A stretch of DNA of 64,000 nt from Pleurodeles waltl (GCF_031143425.1 NC_090440.1:1271171123-1271235122), one strand, 5' to 3'; counted from the first letter of the stretch, positions 47,634 through 58,560 are shown. Notes: generated by a model from the letters alone, not told the origin. Program-made: numbers and translations.

Positions 47634-47894
47634 AAGGGGTGTTTCTAGTAGATCAAGGCACTCACAGATTCACACTATTTGTATTTTTATCAATATATAC
47701 ATTTGTGGTGATCCTGGAAGGAGGCAGTCCACCCAACTCCTCTGTAAATTCATCCAAAGATTGACCAAAACATAGATTCAAATCCAAGGCACACACACAA
47801 AATAATATAAAGTCCATGAAACATTTTGAGGATTTCTTGTTGCTTGATTTATAATTGACTAGATTTATTCTGGCGCTACACAATCCTAGCAAAT

Positions 47895-47937
47895 ACATGT
47901 TTTGTCATATGGGAGAATCCTTATGACTTTGTCAGGG
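47895..47937 (-). ncRNA. Hammerhead-ribozyme-like motif 1 (decayed)
   Basis: On the minus strand: CUGACAA (consensus CUGAUGA), a stem-II pair GUCAUA/UAUGAC, then AAAA where GAAA is required, then CAUG as a minimal stem III. At least three core mismatches, so self-cleavage is unlikely. Confidence 0.4.
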
Positions 47938-48644
47938 CTGGAAATAACATAAATAGTAGCCATTGTAATATACTTATTATACAATTAGTTAAAATCCACC
48001 AACACCACTATACCCAACAACAGTGATGTGTTCTACATTTGTCGTACTGCAAGTCGAAACCCATATGCACAATTATTTCCATAAAGAAGTACATTGGCAG
48101 AGCATGATATACAAAATGATCAAATCACATAGTATGTGTCTTATTATTATGTAGGTAATAAGTGTTTCAATAGTCAGAAAAGTACCATTCTGCAGGGCCT
48201 ATGATACAAACCAAGAAAGACCAAATGTGAAAGAGTCGTAAAACTTGAACATTTTCATCCCATGCAAGGAGAATGGCATGCACCTCATGTGAGAATTAAA
48301 AAAATAAAAACACATGCAGGTGCTACCCATAGTATGAGCACCACAGATAACTACTTGCCTTTTATGGGCTGTTTCTCTGACAAAAACATCCTTATTAGTA
48401 TGAAGTCAATCACACCAAATAGTAACCCTCCTATATCAGAGGATGCAACATAATTGAAAAGATGGGAAAACATTGGCCACAGCACACAGAGAGTAATGTC
48501 CAACAGTAAGGCAGAAAAAGATATTCCTGGTGTGGTTCCGAGAGTTGAGGGAAGTATAAAGTTGAAACGAGTCTCAAATCCTGTTTGCAGATGGTGTCTT
48601 TATTCGTAGGTGCTTAGAAAGCATTAAGTCATCATGGAGATACA

Positions 48645-48683
48645 GCCAACACGTGTTTCGTCACACAAGTGACTTTATCAAGG
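48645..48683 (-). ncRNA. Hammerhead-ribozyme-like motif 2 (partly decayed)
   Basis: On the minus strand: UUGAUAA (consensus CUGAUGA), a perfect 5-bp stem II GUCAC-UUGU-GUGAC, an intact GAAA, then CACGUG as a short stem III and UU at the expected cleavage region. Its decay differs from motif 1, which supports descent of both from a functional motif. Confidence 0.5.
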
Positions 48684-48970
48684 CTGAGTAAATGGTAAAG
48701 AACTGAAATAGGTATGGCTGCGCCAGGCAGCTGCAGGTGCGTGTGTAAAAGGCTTGCATGAAATCGAAGATATGAGAAGGCCCTGATAAGCCTATAAAAT
48801 GACCGAGTAGTAGCGTAGTGGTGAGCTGTCCGGTAAACGCGAGATCGAGTAATGATTGAAAAGATAATAATGTAACAACCTTCTTCAAGCAACTGAGATC
48901 AGAAGAGAAAAGATTAAGTGGAGCACTTACCAATTTAATTTAATTGGGCATGTGCATTGGATTTCAATCT

Positions 48971-49850
48971 AAGCCCAGGGAAAGCTGTGGGAAGGAGGGA
49001 CAATCAGGTAGCAGGTTGTAGAAGGCAGAATGAAGGAGAAACAGGCAGGTAGGAGGCACACACACAATGGTTCTCAGAGTCCACAGAAAGCTGTGAGTAG
49101 GAGGGAAAGGCAGGCATGCACACAACAGACTGAGAGCCCGCTGAAAGGAATGAGAAGGAGGGACAAACATGAATCAGGCATGCACACTCCTGAGCTGAGA
49201 GCCCTGGGGAAAAATAGTGAGAAGGGGGTACAGTTAGGCAGCTGGCATGCACACAACGGTGCTGAGTGCCTGCGGAAAGCAGTGAGAAGGAGGGACAGGC
49301 ATGCAGCAGACACACACAATGGGGCTCAGAGCTCCGGACATAGCAGTGAGAAAGAGGGACAGGCAGGCAGCAAAGTGAAGGCACAGGCACCCGAAAAACT
49401 GGGGTGTGTAGCAAGGAGAAAGCAGTGAGAACAAGACAAAGGCAAGCAACAAGCAGAACAAAATAGGGATGAGAGCAAAAGCAAAGCAGTGAGAATGAGG
49501 GAAAGTCAAGGAGCAGGCATGCACGAAATGAGTCTGAGAGCAAGGAGAATGCAGTGAGAACAAGCGAAAGGCAAGTAGCAGCCATTCATTAAATGGGTCT
49601 GAGAGCAAATAGAAAGCAGTGAGAACCAGGGAACGGTAAGCAGCAGGCACGCTCAAATGGTCTGAGAGCAAGGAGAAAGCAATGAGAATGAGGGAAATGC
49701 AAGCAGCAGGCAACTCAAACCAGGACTGAGAGAAAGTAGAAAGCAGTGAGAAGGAGGGATAGTCAAGGAGCAGGCATGCAAAAAAACGACGGTTGGCGGA
49801 AGCAAGGAGAAAGCAGTGAGAGTAAGTGAAGCGCAAGCAGCAGGCACACC
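48971..49850 (+). repeat. 65-bp satellite, block 5 (about 14 monomers)
   Basis: Continues the array to the right of the insertion. From about 49440 the monomers become a shorter, A-richer subtype ('gagagcaaggagaaagcagt') spaced about 64 bp, as at the decaying edge of an array. Confidence 0.88.
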
Positions 49851-49934
49851 CAACCACCCTGCTTTTTGTGTGCATTCCCCTTGCTTTTCTCTCAAAGGCT
49901 GTGCAGGCCCTGCGGTCAACCCACATAGTGCATT

Positions 49935-51140
49935 AAAAAAAACCATAGACATTCACTGAGGAAAACAAAGGTTACAGGCACGATCTAGTTAGAAAAAAAC
50001 TATTTTAAAAAACCTTAGAAATTTAATATAAATTCAAAGGTTACAGGGATGGTATATTCAGGAAATAGAGTTAAAAAAACTCAGAAATGCACTGAAAAAA
50101 ATAAAGGTTACAGGGATGTCTTAGTTAGAAAATGTAATATAAAAAACATAGAAATGTACTGAAATAAAAGGTAACAGGGACATCATAGTTAGGAGATAGA
50201 TTTTTTTTAAGAACCTTAGAAATTAAATGAAAAACAACGATGGTTACAGGGACTTTATAGTTAGGAAATACAATTAAAAAATCTTAGAAATTCACTGAAA
50301 AAAACAAAAGAGACAGTGGCATTATAGTTAGGAAATATAGTGCAATAAACGTAGAAATTCACCCGAAAAACAATGGTTACAGGGACGTTTTTTAGTTAGG
50401 AAATAAAATAAAATAAAACTTAGAAAGTCACTGAAAAAGACAAACAGACATATTTACAAGCCCTTTGCACCTCAATGCGCCACGTTAGCACAATTTTTTA
50501 TGCTAATGTGGCATTAGGTAGTCATTTCTGATGCACCATGTTAAAAAAGTGGTGCAATGTTTGCATTGCGCCACTTTGTAACCCCTTGTGCCACATTCTG
50601 CCTGAGCGGGGGGATGTTCCGGCACTGAGAGGCCACAACAAATGGTGCAATGAAATTTACAAGATTTCACTGCACCATTTTTTGTGTAATTTTAACGCCT
50701 CTTCAGAGCAGGCATTAAAATGACGCATCCTTTATGTTAAATGGGCCTCCTTGTGCTTTGCTGCACTAGTGTCAACATTTTTGACGCTAATGTAGGATAG
50801 TGCAATAATACCATCAAAAATGTTGACGCTATTGTCCTCACGACTCCCATGGTGCACTGTATTGTAAATACGGTGTAACCATGGTGTCGTTAGGTGCCAG
50901 TAGGGGGCACAAGAAAAGTGGTGCATCATCTATGATGCACCACTTCCTTGTAAAGATGCCCCAAAGTTTACAGGAACATTATAGTTAGAAAACAGGATTT
51001 AATAAAAACTTAAAATTTCACATGAAACCAAAGGTTACAGGGGACGCTATAGTTAGGATATAAAATTTAAAATAAGCCTTAGAAATTCACAGAAAAAAAA
51101 CAAAGGTAAGAGGGATGTTATAGTTATAGAGATAAATTAC
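49935..51140 (+). repeat. AT-rich 67-bp tandem repeat
   Basis: Units with core 'aaaggttacagggacgttat' and 'cttagaaattcactgaaaaa' recur at 49967, 50035, 50104, 50168, 50238, 50308 and 50371 (63-70 bp), then after a MITE at 51027 and 51099. Same family as 2537-2658. Confidence 0.85.
50445..50962. mobile_element. 518-bp MITE (family 2) in the AT-rich array
   Basis: Right end reads inward as 'ggggcatctttacaag'; left end 'cagacatatttacaag' is its inverted match with a few changes. AAA flanks both sides (50442-50444, 50963-50965). Related to 7909-8435 in reverse orientation. Non-coding. Confidence 0.78.
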
Positions 51141-51179
51141 TTGGACATTGGCATCTCTATACAAAATGCTAATATGTGT

Positions 51180-51962
51180 TATAAGATTCAGAGGAAAGTG
51201 TCTAATTACAAAAGCACATTACACACAAATAGTAGGCATCCACGGGCACTCAAGTGAAGTGTACCATAAGGAGAATTTTTGAGAGTCAACCGCAATTATT
51301 CAGAAGATAAGGAATGTGAAGCACAAGCTAGAGATACTTACACAAGATTTATTCACAGAGGTTATCCTAAATCTGTGTCAGATGATGCCCTGACAAGAGC
51401 TAGAAAGCATAAATGAGAGGAATGTTTAAATCCCCCAAAACTAAGTCAAGATAACGTGGCCAAAGAGAGTGAGATAAGATGTATTATGCAGCTTGATGCT
51501 TCTAGTCAACAAATTAAGGAACTACTGAAAGAGATTTGGGAATTGCTGTTGATTGATGATACACTCAAGGCAATATTACCAGACCATCCAAAATTCACCT
51601 ATAAAAAGACATCAGTAGGTGATTGTTTAACAAGGTGTTTCATGTCAACAAAAAGAACAGACAGACCCAAAGGGTTAACAAAGAAACAACAAGGCTTTTG
51701 AAGATATCTTATTTGCAAAGCATGTTCATTTGGCAGAAACATGACATCTTTTGAATTCTATTATGATAGGAAGATGGAAATCAGCAAATTAATTAGTTGA
51801 GAAACCTCATTTGTAGTTTATGTTCTGGTGTGCAATCAACAAACTAAGGGCCAGATGTAGCAAAGGGTTTTTCCCATTCTGTGTCAATCGGAAAATGTGT
51901 TCGTACATATGGCCCTAAATCTCTGAATTTTACAGCACCTTCGAGCCATTAGCAACAGAGAC
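51180..51962 (+). pseudogene. Penelope-like element remnant (C-terminal, endonuclease-proximal part)
   Basis: One frame from about 51281 reads, with stops, TRFIHRGYPKSVSDDALTRA, KEIWELLLIDDTLKAILPDHP, FTYKKTSVGDCLTRCF, then LICKACSFGRN and TSFVVYVLVCNQQ. This order (RGYP segment, 'P..P..yk...l.d' segment, paired Cys, 'VVYVL.C') is that of the region joining reverse transcriptase to the GIY-YIG endonuclease in Penelope-like retroelements. Three in-frame stops make it a pseudogene. The likely continuation is at 54173-54390, beyond the MITE complex. Confidence 0.6.
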
Positions 51963-52916
51963 TTAGGGGCATATTTATACTCTGTTTGCACCGAATTAGT
52001 GTCATTTTTTTTAACTCTAATTCGGTGCAAAACTAACTCCATATTTATACTTTGGTGCTAGACCCCTCTAGCACCAAATTTATGGAGTCAAAGTCATTTT
52101 TTGAAAGTGGAGAACTACTGTGCCTTAATGAGATGCAAGGTAGGCGTTCCCGTACAAAAAATGACTCTATGGCCTTAACGCCATATTTAGGGGCATATTT
52201 ATACTTTGCGGCATATTTATACTCTGTTTGCACCGAATTAGTGTCATTTGTTTTAACTCTAATTCGGTGCAAAACTAACTCCATATTTATACTTTGGTGC
52301 TAGACCCATCTAGCACCAAGGCCCTGATTTAAACTTTTTTTGCACCGCATTAATGTCATTTTATGACGCAAAAGTGGCGCAAACTTACAAAATATTGGCC
52401 CTTATTTATACTTTTTGCTGCAAAACTGCACTAACTCAGTTTTGCACCAAAAAGTTTAGCACCAGCTTGCACCATTTCTGTGCACCAGCCGGGCACCATA
52501 TTTATGGAATGGTGCAAGCCGGTGCAAAGGGTAGGCTAGAGTTTTAAAAAATGACTTTAGTCGGTTGGGGCTGGCAGTATAGAAGAAGAGGGTTTAGCAC
52601 CAAAAAATGGCTTTAGGCAGGTTAGAGCAAAAAAAAATGACTCTAACCAGATTAGCGTCAATTTATGGTGCTAAACCTACCATGCCACATGACTCCTGCC
52701 TTAGAAAAGGCAGGAGTCATGCCCACCACCCCAGTGGCCAGCACAGAGGACAGGGGTCCCCTGGGCATGGCCATTGCACCCTGTGCCATGTATGGGGGCC
52801 CATTTCAGGGCCCCCATGGCACTTTCAAAAATAAAATGCACTTATCTGTACTTACCTGGGATGGGGTCCCCCATCCTCGCAGTCCCTCTAGTGTGGGTGG
52901 GGGTGCCCCTAGGTCC

Positions 52917-54165
52917 TAGGGAGGGCACGTCTGGGCTTATTCCATGGTGTTCCACCATGGAAATAGGGCCACAGGTCCCCTAACGCCTGCCCTGACACAG
53001 GTCTTAAAAAATGGGGCAAAGCAAGTTTTGCCCCATTTTTTACCCCTCCTCCCTCCCTTGCACCATTTTTACATGGGAGTATAAATATGGTGTTAAGGCC
53101 ATAGAGTCATTTTTTTGCACAGGAACGCCTACCTTGCATCTCATTAAGGCAAGGTGGGTTTCCACTTCCAAAAAATGACTTTAACTCCATAAATTTGGTG
53201 CTAGACGGGTCTAGCACCAAAGTATAAATATGGAGTTAGTTTTGCACTGAATTAGAGTTAAAAAAAAATGACGCTAATTCAGTGCAAACAGAGTATAAAT
53301 ATGCCCCTTAGCGTCAAAAAATGATGCTAATCTGGTCAGAATCATTTATTTTGACTCAAAACTGCCTAACGTCATTTTTTTTTAAGCTAGCCTACCCTTT
53401 GTACCGACTTGCACCATTCCATAAATATGGTGCCCAGCTGGTGCTAAAAAATGGTGCAAGCCGGTGCAAAACTTTTTGTGGCAAAACTGCCTTAGTGCAG
53501 TTTTGCACCAAAAAGTATAAATAAGGCCCCAAAGCCCTCATTACAACCCTGGCGGTCAGTGTTGAAGCGGTGGCAATACCGCCAACAGGCCGTAGGGAGG
53601 GTACCTCTGGGCTTATTCCATGGTGTTCCACAATGGAAATAGGGCCACAGGTCCCCTAACGCCTGCCCTGACCCTGGTCTTTTTTGACCCCTCCTCCTTC
53701 CCTTGCACCATTTTTACATGGGAGTATAAATATGGTGTTAAGGCCATAGAGTCATTTTTTTGCACAGGAACGCCTACCTTGCATCTCATTAAGGCAAGGT
53801 AGGTTTCCACTTCCAAAAAATGACTTAAACTCCATAAATTTGGTGCTCGACGGGTCTAGCACCAAAGTATAAATATGGAGTTAGTTTTGCACTGAACTAG
53901 AGTAACAAAAAATTACGCTAATTCAGTGCAAACAGAGTATAAATATGCCCCTTAGCGTCAACAAATGATGCTAATCTGGTCAGAATAATTTATTTAGACT
54001 CAAAACTGCCTAACGTCATTTATTTTAAGCTAGCCTACCCTTAGCACCGGCTTGCACCATTCCATAAATATGGTGCCCAGCTGGTGCTAAAAAATGGTGC
54101 AAGCCGGTGCAAAACTTTTTGGGGCAAAACTGCCTTAGTTCAGTTTTGCACCAAAAAGTATAAAT
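52917..54165 (+). repeat. Tandem duplication of the right half of a MITE
   Basis: 52917-53525 and 53594-54165 are direct repeats ('cttattccatggtgttcca' at both; both run through 'gcaccatttttacatgggag' to the MITE end). A 60-odd bp Harbinger tip lies between them. Confidence 0.85.
53531..53593 (+). mobile_element. Harbinger terminal fragment
   Basis: 'agccctcattacaaccctgg' then 'cggtcagtgttgaagcggtg' and 'accgccaacaggc' match the left end of Harbinger 2. Only the tip remains, captured between the two duplicated MITE halves. Confidence 0.7.
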
Positions 54166-54172
54166 AAGTCCC

Positions 54173-54390
54173 TTAACATTCTCAATGACCAAACATATTT
54201 GAGAACATGAAAATGGCGAAACTTCTAGACTGAAGTACAATGGTATTCAACATGTAGCTCAGGGACACAGAGTAGGTGATTGTGAATTGGTGCTCAGAAG
54301 ATCTAAATCAAAATGGATCATCTTGATAGGAACTGAAATACCGTGAGGACTGAGTGCAGATGCAGACTTACATGTACATTTATGATTAAA
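54173..54390 (+). pseudogene. Penelope-like element remnant, continuation
   Basis: Reads HVAQGHRVGDCELVL, KSKWIILIGTEIP, a stop, then GLSADADL. 'SKWI..LgT..P.GLN.d.dl' is the usual C-terminus of the GIY-YIG endonuclease of such elements. It likely joins 51180-51962 when the MITE complex and one TTA are removed. Confidence 0.5.
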
Positions 54391-55860
54391 CAGTTTGTGG
54401 GTTAATAGAAAGAACAGGTTCTAGGGTGGGCTATCTGATCTTTCGTCCCACTCCAACAGGCATTGGAATTTACTTTGTTCTCGATGGTCAGACAGGTATG
54501 TTCAATCTTGGTGTTGAGTAGTACAACGTTGATAGAATATTCTTCAATGAATTAACTTTAGAATTTGTCTTCCTGCCATATACATTGGCCTTGAAACTGT
54601 ATCTCTTATTATATAATTTTGATTTAAGAGCATGGATATTTTTCACAAAATATATTTTTGCACTGAAAAGGTGTTATCTTGTCTTTTTGCTTTCCCACTT
54701 TAGCAGTGGACATCTATTTGACTTGTTTTTGGGTATTAATATTGGCTCTTAGCCTCCACCTTGTATTTTACACTCATCCAAATAATGTGCTTGTTCCCTG
54801 CACAACTGCAGGAGTTATCTGCAGGGTAATTGGAGGGTGATAGTTGTTAATATTTTAGACACTTCCCCCCATTAACACTAACAGTTTACCGCATAAAACT
54901 GTATACAAGCAGAATGTATTCTGAGCGATGTGTTGGTCACTAAGACTTTGAAGCAGGCGTTGGTTGCATAAGTATATGCACTTTATCAACTTTATGACTG
55001 AACCAACCACTTTATAACTGGGAGAAACAGTTTATGTTGTGTTGGGAATTGAAATAATGTACAGGTTTATATACAGATACTTTTGTTTATGAGTAAACCT
55101 CTTTAATCTCTTCATAGAAGCACACTAATATTAGCACTTTATATTTGCATATCCTTTTAGATTTACCTTGGGAAAGCTTGCATTTCAGTAATTTTAAATC
55201 TGCGCCTGTAGGTATTGTTATTGCACAAGCACTTTCTCTTGGCAAAATTCGCACTATGGGCTATAGGTTCCAATCAAAGCACCTTTGTCTTTGGAATTGC
55301 CCTGAATGCACCTTACCACAATATTAGCACCAACACTTTGTTTTTGTGCTATTTCCACAATGCATTTAGCATCCCTTGGTTTTATGTTTGCTCTAGGGGA
55401 TTCCTGGGCTGGGTTGAGTAGAAAGAAATGCAGTACATAATCTGAAAAATAATTTTAGGACAGATGAGTGATACTTTATCAGAGATTTTGATTATGTGTT
55501 TGGCTGTATTTTGTACCATTCCCAGAATCTAGAAAGCCATGCACATTCTCAAGTGCTGTAGATACAAGGATATTTTTTGTGTTGGACCACTTGGTGTATC
55601 CCTTTAATAGGCAATTCCTGGGAGCACATACATGGCATTGAGCATGTGCACCCAAAATTGAAGTTAAACATGACGAGAAACATAATGCTATGGAGAGGGA
55701 ACCCTATTAGGATATTGTCATCAGGTACTCAGATTTGCAAGACTAAGAAGGGACATCAGTGCAATGTGCATCTTGAGAGTGGGAAAGTACACATGACATT
55801 GTTACCCCTTGAAAATGGAATGGTAAAATGTCTAATTTGCATCAGATGTACTGGAGATTT
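54391..55860. other. AT-rich interval, no gene recognised
   Basis: About 1.5 kb without recognisable repeat, TIR or domain. The longest open frames are 60-105 codons and show no family features. It may be old retroelement 3' sequence or genuine spacer. Confidence 0.5.
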
Positions 55861-56200
55861 GGGGGGTGATTCTAACCCTGGCGGTCGGTGTTAAAGCGGC
55901 GGCCAACCCGCCAACAGGCTGGCGGTAAAAAAAATGGGATTCTGAGCCTGGCGGGAACCGCCAACACAGACAGCCACCTTAACACTCCGACCGCCATGGC
56001 GGTACAAACAAACAGCGCGGCGGTCACCGCCAACAGACAGGCGGGAGACAATGTACCGCCCACACTATTCCAACTCACCAATACGCCACCTTTTCCGGGG
56101 CGGGAGCACCGCCGATAAAAACACGGCGGAAACAGACTACGGACGGGAAAACGCTCACCACTACGCACTCCAGGAGGAAGGAGGACAGCATGGAACCCGA
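55861..56200. promoter_or_regulatory. Left terminal and subterminal region of Harbinger 2
   Basis: Repeated 'ccgccaacag'/'ggcggt' words in both orientations within 340 bp of the tip, as expected of transposase or Myb-partner binding sites. The binding role is an inference. Confidence 0.45.
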
Positions 56201-56338
56201 ATTAAACATCCTACCTGCTCTCGTCTACCTTCTCATCTACCACGAGTACGAAGTCCGGCGCAGACGACAACGGTGAGTACTGCACCTACGACACACGGGA
56301 GGGGGAGGACGAAAGGTCACGGGCACACACATATGCGA

Positions 56339-56352
56339 CCCCCCCCCCCCCC
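56339..56352 (+). repeat. Poly-C tract
   Basis: An uninterrupted run of 14 C, prone to length variation and sequencing error. Confidence 0.85.
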
Positions 56353-56753
56353 AACTATGTACTCACCAATGCAGAGCACCAAGTCACAGTGACACCACCC
56401 AAACACCCCTGAAAAATGCCAGGACGTAATCATATTTGGAATAAATATTTATGTACCAAAAAGCTCCAGAAAATTAGAGTACAACCATGAAAGATATCCA
56501 CAACAAAACTAATGACATACACATCAGTGTATAACTGAAGTAACAAGTCCTGCACATCCTACGAATTCAGCATGTCCGTGGGCCAAAGTCTTGAGAAACA
56601 AGGGCAAAGCCCACACAGGAGACCTGAGTCCTTTGGAGAGAACACTGCAGGGGCATCAGATGTAAAAACTACAGGCACCTCAGGGGGAAGGGAAGGGGGG
56701 GCACCACAGCCACATGAGTCCACGACGCCAGATCCACGAGGAGCCACCATGCC

Positions 56754-57190
56754 CACTGGACCATCCTGGGGAGTGCAAAGCCACAGTCTCTCAATGTCTC
56801 TACAGTGGGTGGGCTGCCCACTGGACCATCCTGGGGAGTGCAAAGCCACAGTCTCTCAATGTCTCTACAGTGGGTGGGCTGCCCACTGGACCATCCTGGG
56901 GAGTGCAAAGCCACAGTCTCTCAAGTATCTACAGTGGGTGGGCTGCCCACTGGACCATCCTGGGGAGTGCAAAGCCACAGTCTCTCAATGTCTCTACAGT
57001 GGGTGGGCTGCCCACTGGACCATCCTGGGGAGTGCAAAGCCACAGTCTCTCAATGTCTCTACAGTGGGTGGGCTGCTCACTGGACCATCCTGGGGAGTGC
57101 AAAGCCACAGTCTCTCAATGTCTCTACAGTGGGTGGGCTGCCCACTGGACCATCCTGGGGAGTGCAAAGCCACAGTCCATCAGGTGGATG
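56754..57190 (+). repeat. 65-bp minisatellite in Harbinger 2 (7 copies)
   Basis: 'ccatcctggggagtgcaaag' recurs at 56761, 56826, 56891, 56955, 57020, 57085 and 57150. The spacing is 65 bp except for one unit of 64. Copies are almost identical, so the array is young. Its reverse complement is related to the 82-bp repeat at 34209-34475. Despite the same period it is unrelated to the 65-bp satellite. Confidence 0.95.
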
Positions 57191-57242
57191 ACAGTCTCCA
57201 CTGGTCAAGGAGGAGGCATGGTGGGCACAGTGAACCATAAAC

Positions 57243-57992
57243 GGTGCTTGAGACGGCGGTGCCCAGCGGAGCGGTGCTTGAGACGGCGGTGCCCAGCGGA
57301 GCGGTGCTTGAGAGGAAGGGCCCAGCAGAGCGGTGCTTGAGAGGAAGGGCCCAGCGGAGCGGTGCCTCAGAGGAAGGGCCCAGCGGAGCGGTGCTTGAGA
57401 GGAAGGGCCCAGCGGAGCGGTGCTTGAGAGGAAGGGCCCAGCGGAGCGGTGCTTGAGACGGCGGGGCCCAGCGGAGCGGTGCTTGAGACGGCGGGGCCCA
57501 GCGGAGCGGTGCTTGAGAGGAAGGGCCCAGCGGAGCGGTGCTTGAGAGGAAGGGCCCAGCGGAGCGGTGCTTGAGAGGAAGGGCCCAGCGGAGCGGTGCT
57601 TGAGAGGAAGGGCCCAGCGGAGCGGTGCCTCAGAGGAAGGGCCCAGCGGAGCGGTGCTTGAGAGGAAGGGCCCAGCGGAGCGGTGCTTGAGACGGCGGGG
57701 CCCAGCGGAGCGGTGCTTGAGAGGAAGGGCCCAGCGGAGCGGTGCTTGAGAGGAAGGGCCCAGCGGAGCGGTGCTTGAGAGGAAGGGCCCAGCGGAGCGG
57801 TGCTTGAGAGGAAGGGCCAGCGGAGCGGTGCTTGAGACGGCGGGGCCCAGCGGAGCGGTGCTTGAGAGGAAGGGCCCAGCGGAGCGGTGCTTGAGAGGAA
57901 GGGCCCAGCGGAGCCGTGCTTGAGAGGAAGGGCCCAGCGGAGCGGTGCTTGAGACGGCGGGGCCCAGCGGAGCGGTGCTTGAGACGGCGGGA
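57243..57992 (+). repeat. 29/30-bp minisatellite in Harbinger 2 (about 25 copies)
   Basis: Units 'gcttgagaggaagggccc' + 'agcggagcggt' (29 bp) alternate with 'gcttgagacggcggggccc' variants (29-30 bp). Very homogeneous. It lies between the 65-bp array and the 32/33-bp array. Confidence 0.95.
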
Positions 57993-58560
57993 CCCTGTTC
58001 AGCGGTGCTCTTCTCCACGGCGGGGCCCTGTTCAGCGGTGCTCTTCTGCACCGCGGGCCCTGTTCAGCGGTGCTCTTCTCCACGGCGGGGCCCTGTTCAG
58101 CGGTGCTCTTCTGCACCGCGGGCCCTGTTCAGCGGTGCCTATCTCCACGGCGGGGCCCTGTTCAGCGGTGCTCTTCTGCACCGCGGGCCCTGTTCAGCGG
58201 TGCTCTTCAGCACTGCGGGCCCTGTTCAGCGGTGCTCTTCTCCACGGCGGGGCCCTGTTCAGCGGTGCTCTTCTGCACCGCGGGCCCTGTTCAGCGGTGC
58301 TCTTCTCCACGGCGGGGCCCTGTTCAGCGGTGCTCTTCTGCACTGCGGGCCCTGTTCAGCGGTGCTCTTCTGCACCGCGGGCCCTGTTCAGCGGTGCTCT
58401 TCTCCACGGCAGGGCCCTGTTCAGCGGTGCTCTTCTGCACCGCGGGCCCTGTTCAGCGGTGCTCTTCTGCACCGCGGGCCCTGTTCAGCGGTGCTCTTCT
58501 CCACGGCGGGGCCCTGTTCAGCGGTGCTCTTCTCCACGGCGGGGCCCTGTTCAGCGGTGC
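57993..58560 (+). repeat. 32/33-bp minisatellite overlapping the gene A stop
   Basis: Units 'ccctgttcagcggtgctctt' + 'ctccacggcgggg' (33 bp) alternate with 'ctgcaccgcggg' units (32 bp), about 17 copies. The rightmost unit contains the gene A stop codon, so the array seems to have grown from the end of that gene. Confidence 0.95.

Larger units (their letters stand above)
47634..48970 (-). mobile_element. 1.34 kb retroelement-like insertion with two hammerhead-like motifs
   Basis: Non-satellite DNA inserted in the satellite with a 16-bp near-exact duplication. It has two related blocks (around 47865-47945 and 48598-48690) on the minus strand, each with a decayed hammerhead-ribozyme core. No long open frame. 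Hammerhead motifs occur in Penelope-like element terminal repeats, retrozymes and newt satellite 2; which of these applies is unresolved. Strand is given from the ribozyme motif. Confidence 0.6.
51966..54172. mobile_element. Nested MITE complex (family 1), 2.2 kb
   Basis: Outer ends 'ggggcatatttatactctg' and 'aaaagtataaataagtccc', flanked by TTA on both sides (51963-51965, 54173-54175). Inside are further copies of the same terminal and arm sequences: starts near 52191, and reversed arms near 53215-53310 and 53870-53955. So several related MITEs inserted into one another. The arms pair through 'caccgaattagtgtca' and 'tgacgctaattcagtg' blocks. No coding capacity. Confidence 0.8.

Noticed and set aside
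57077..58051. 324-codon minus-strand frame (and the 249-codon frame 58116-57367) of Ser-Thr-Ala-Pro-Leu-type repeats
   Set aside because: Pure translation of the 29/30-bp minisatellite; homogeneous repeats without stops stay open by chance.
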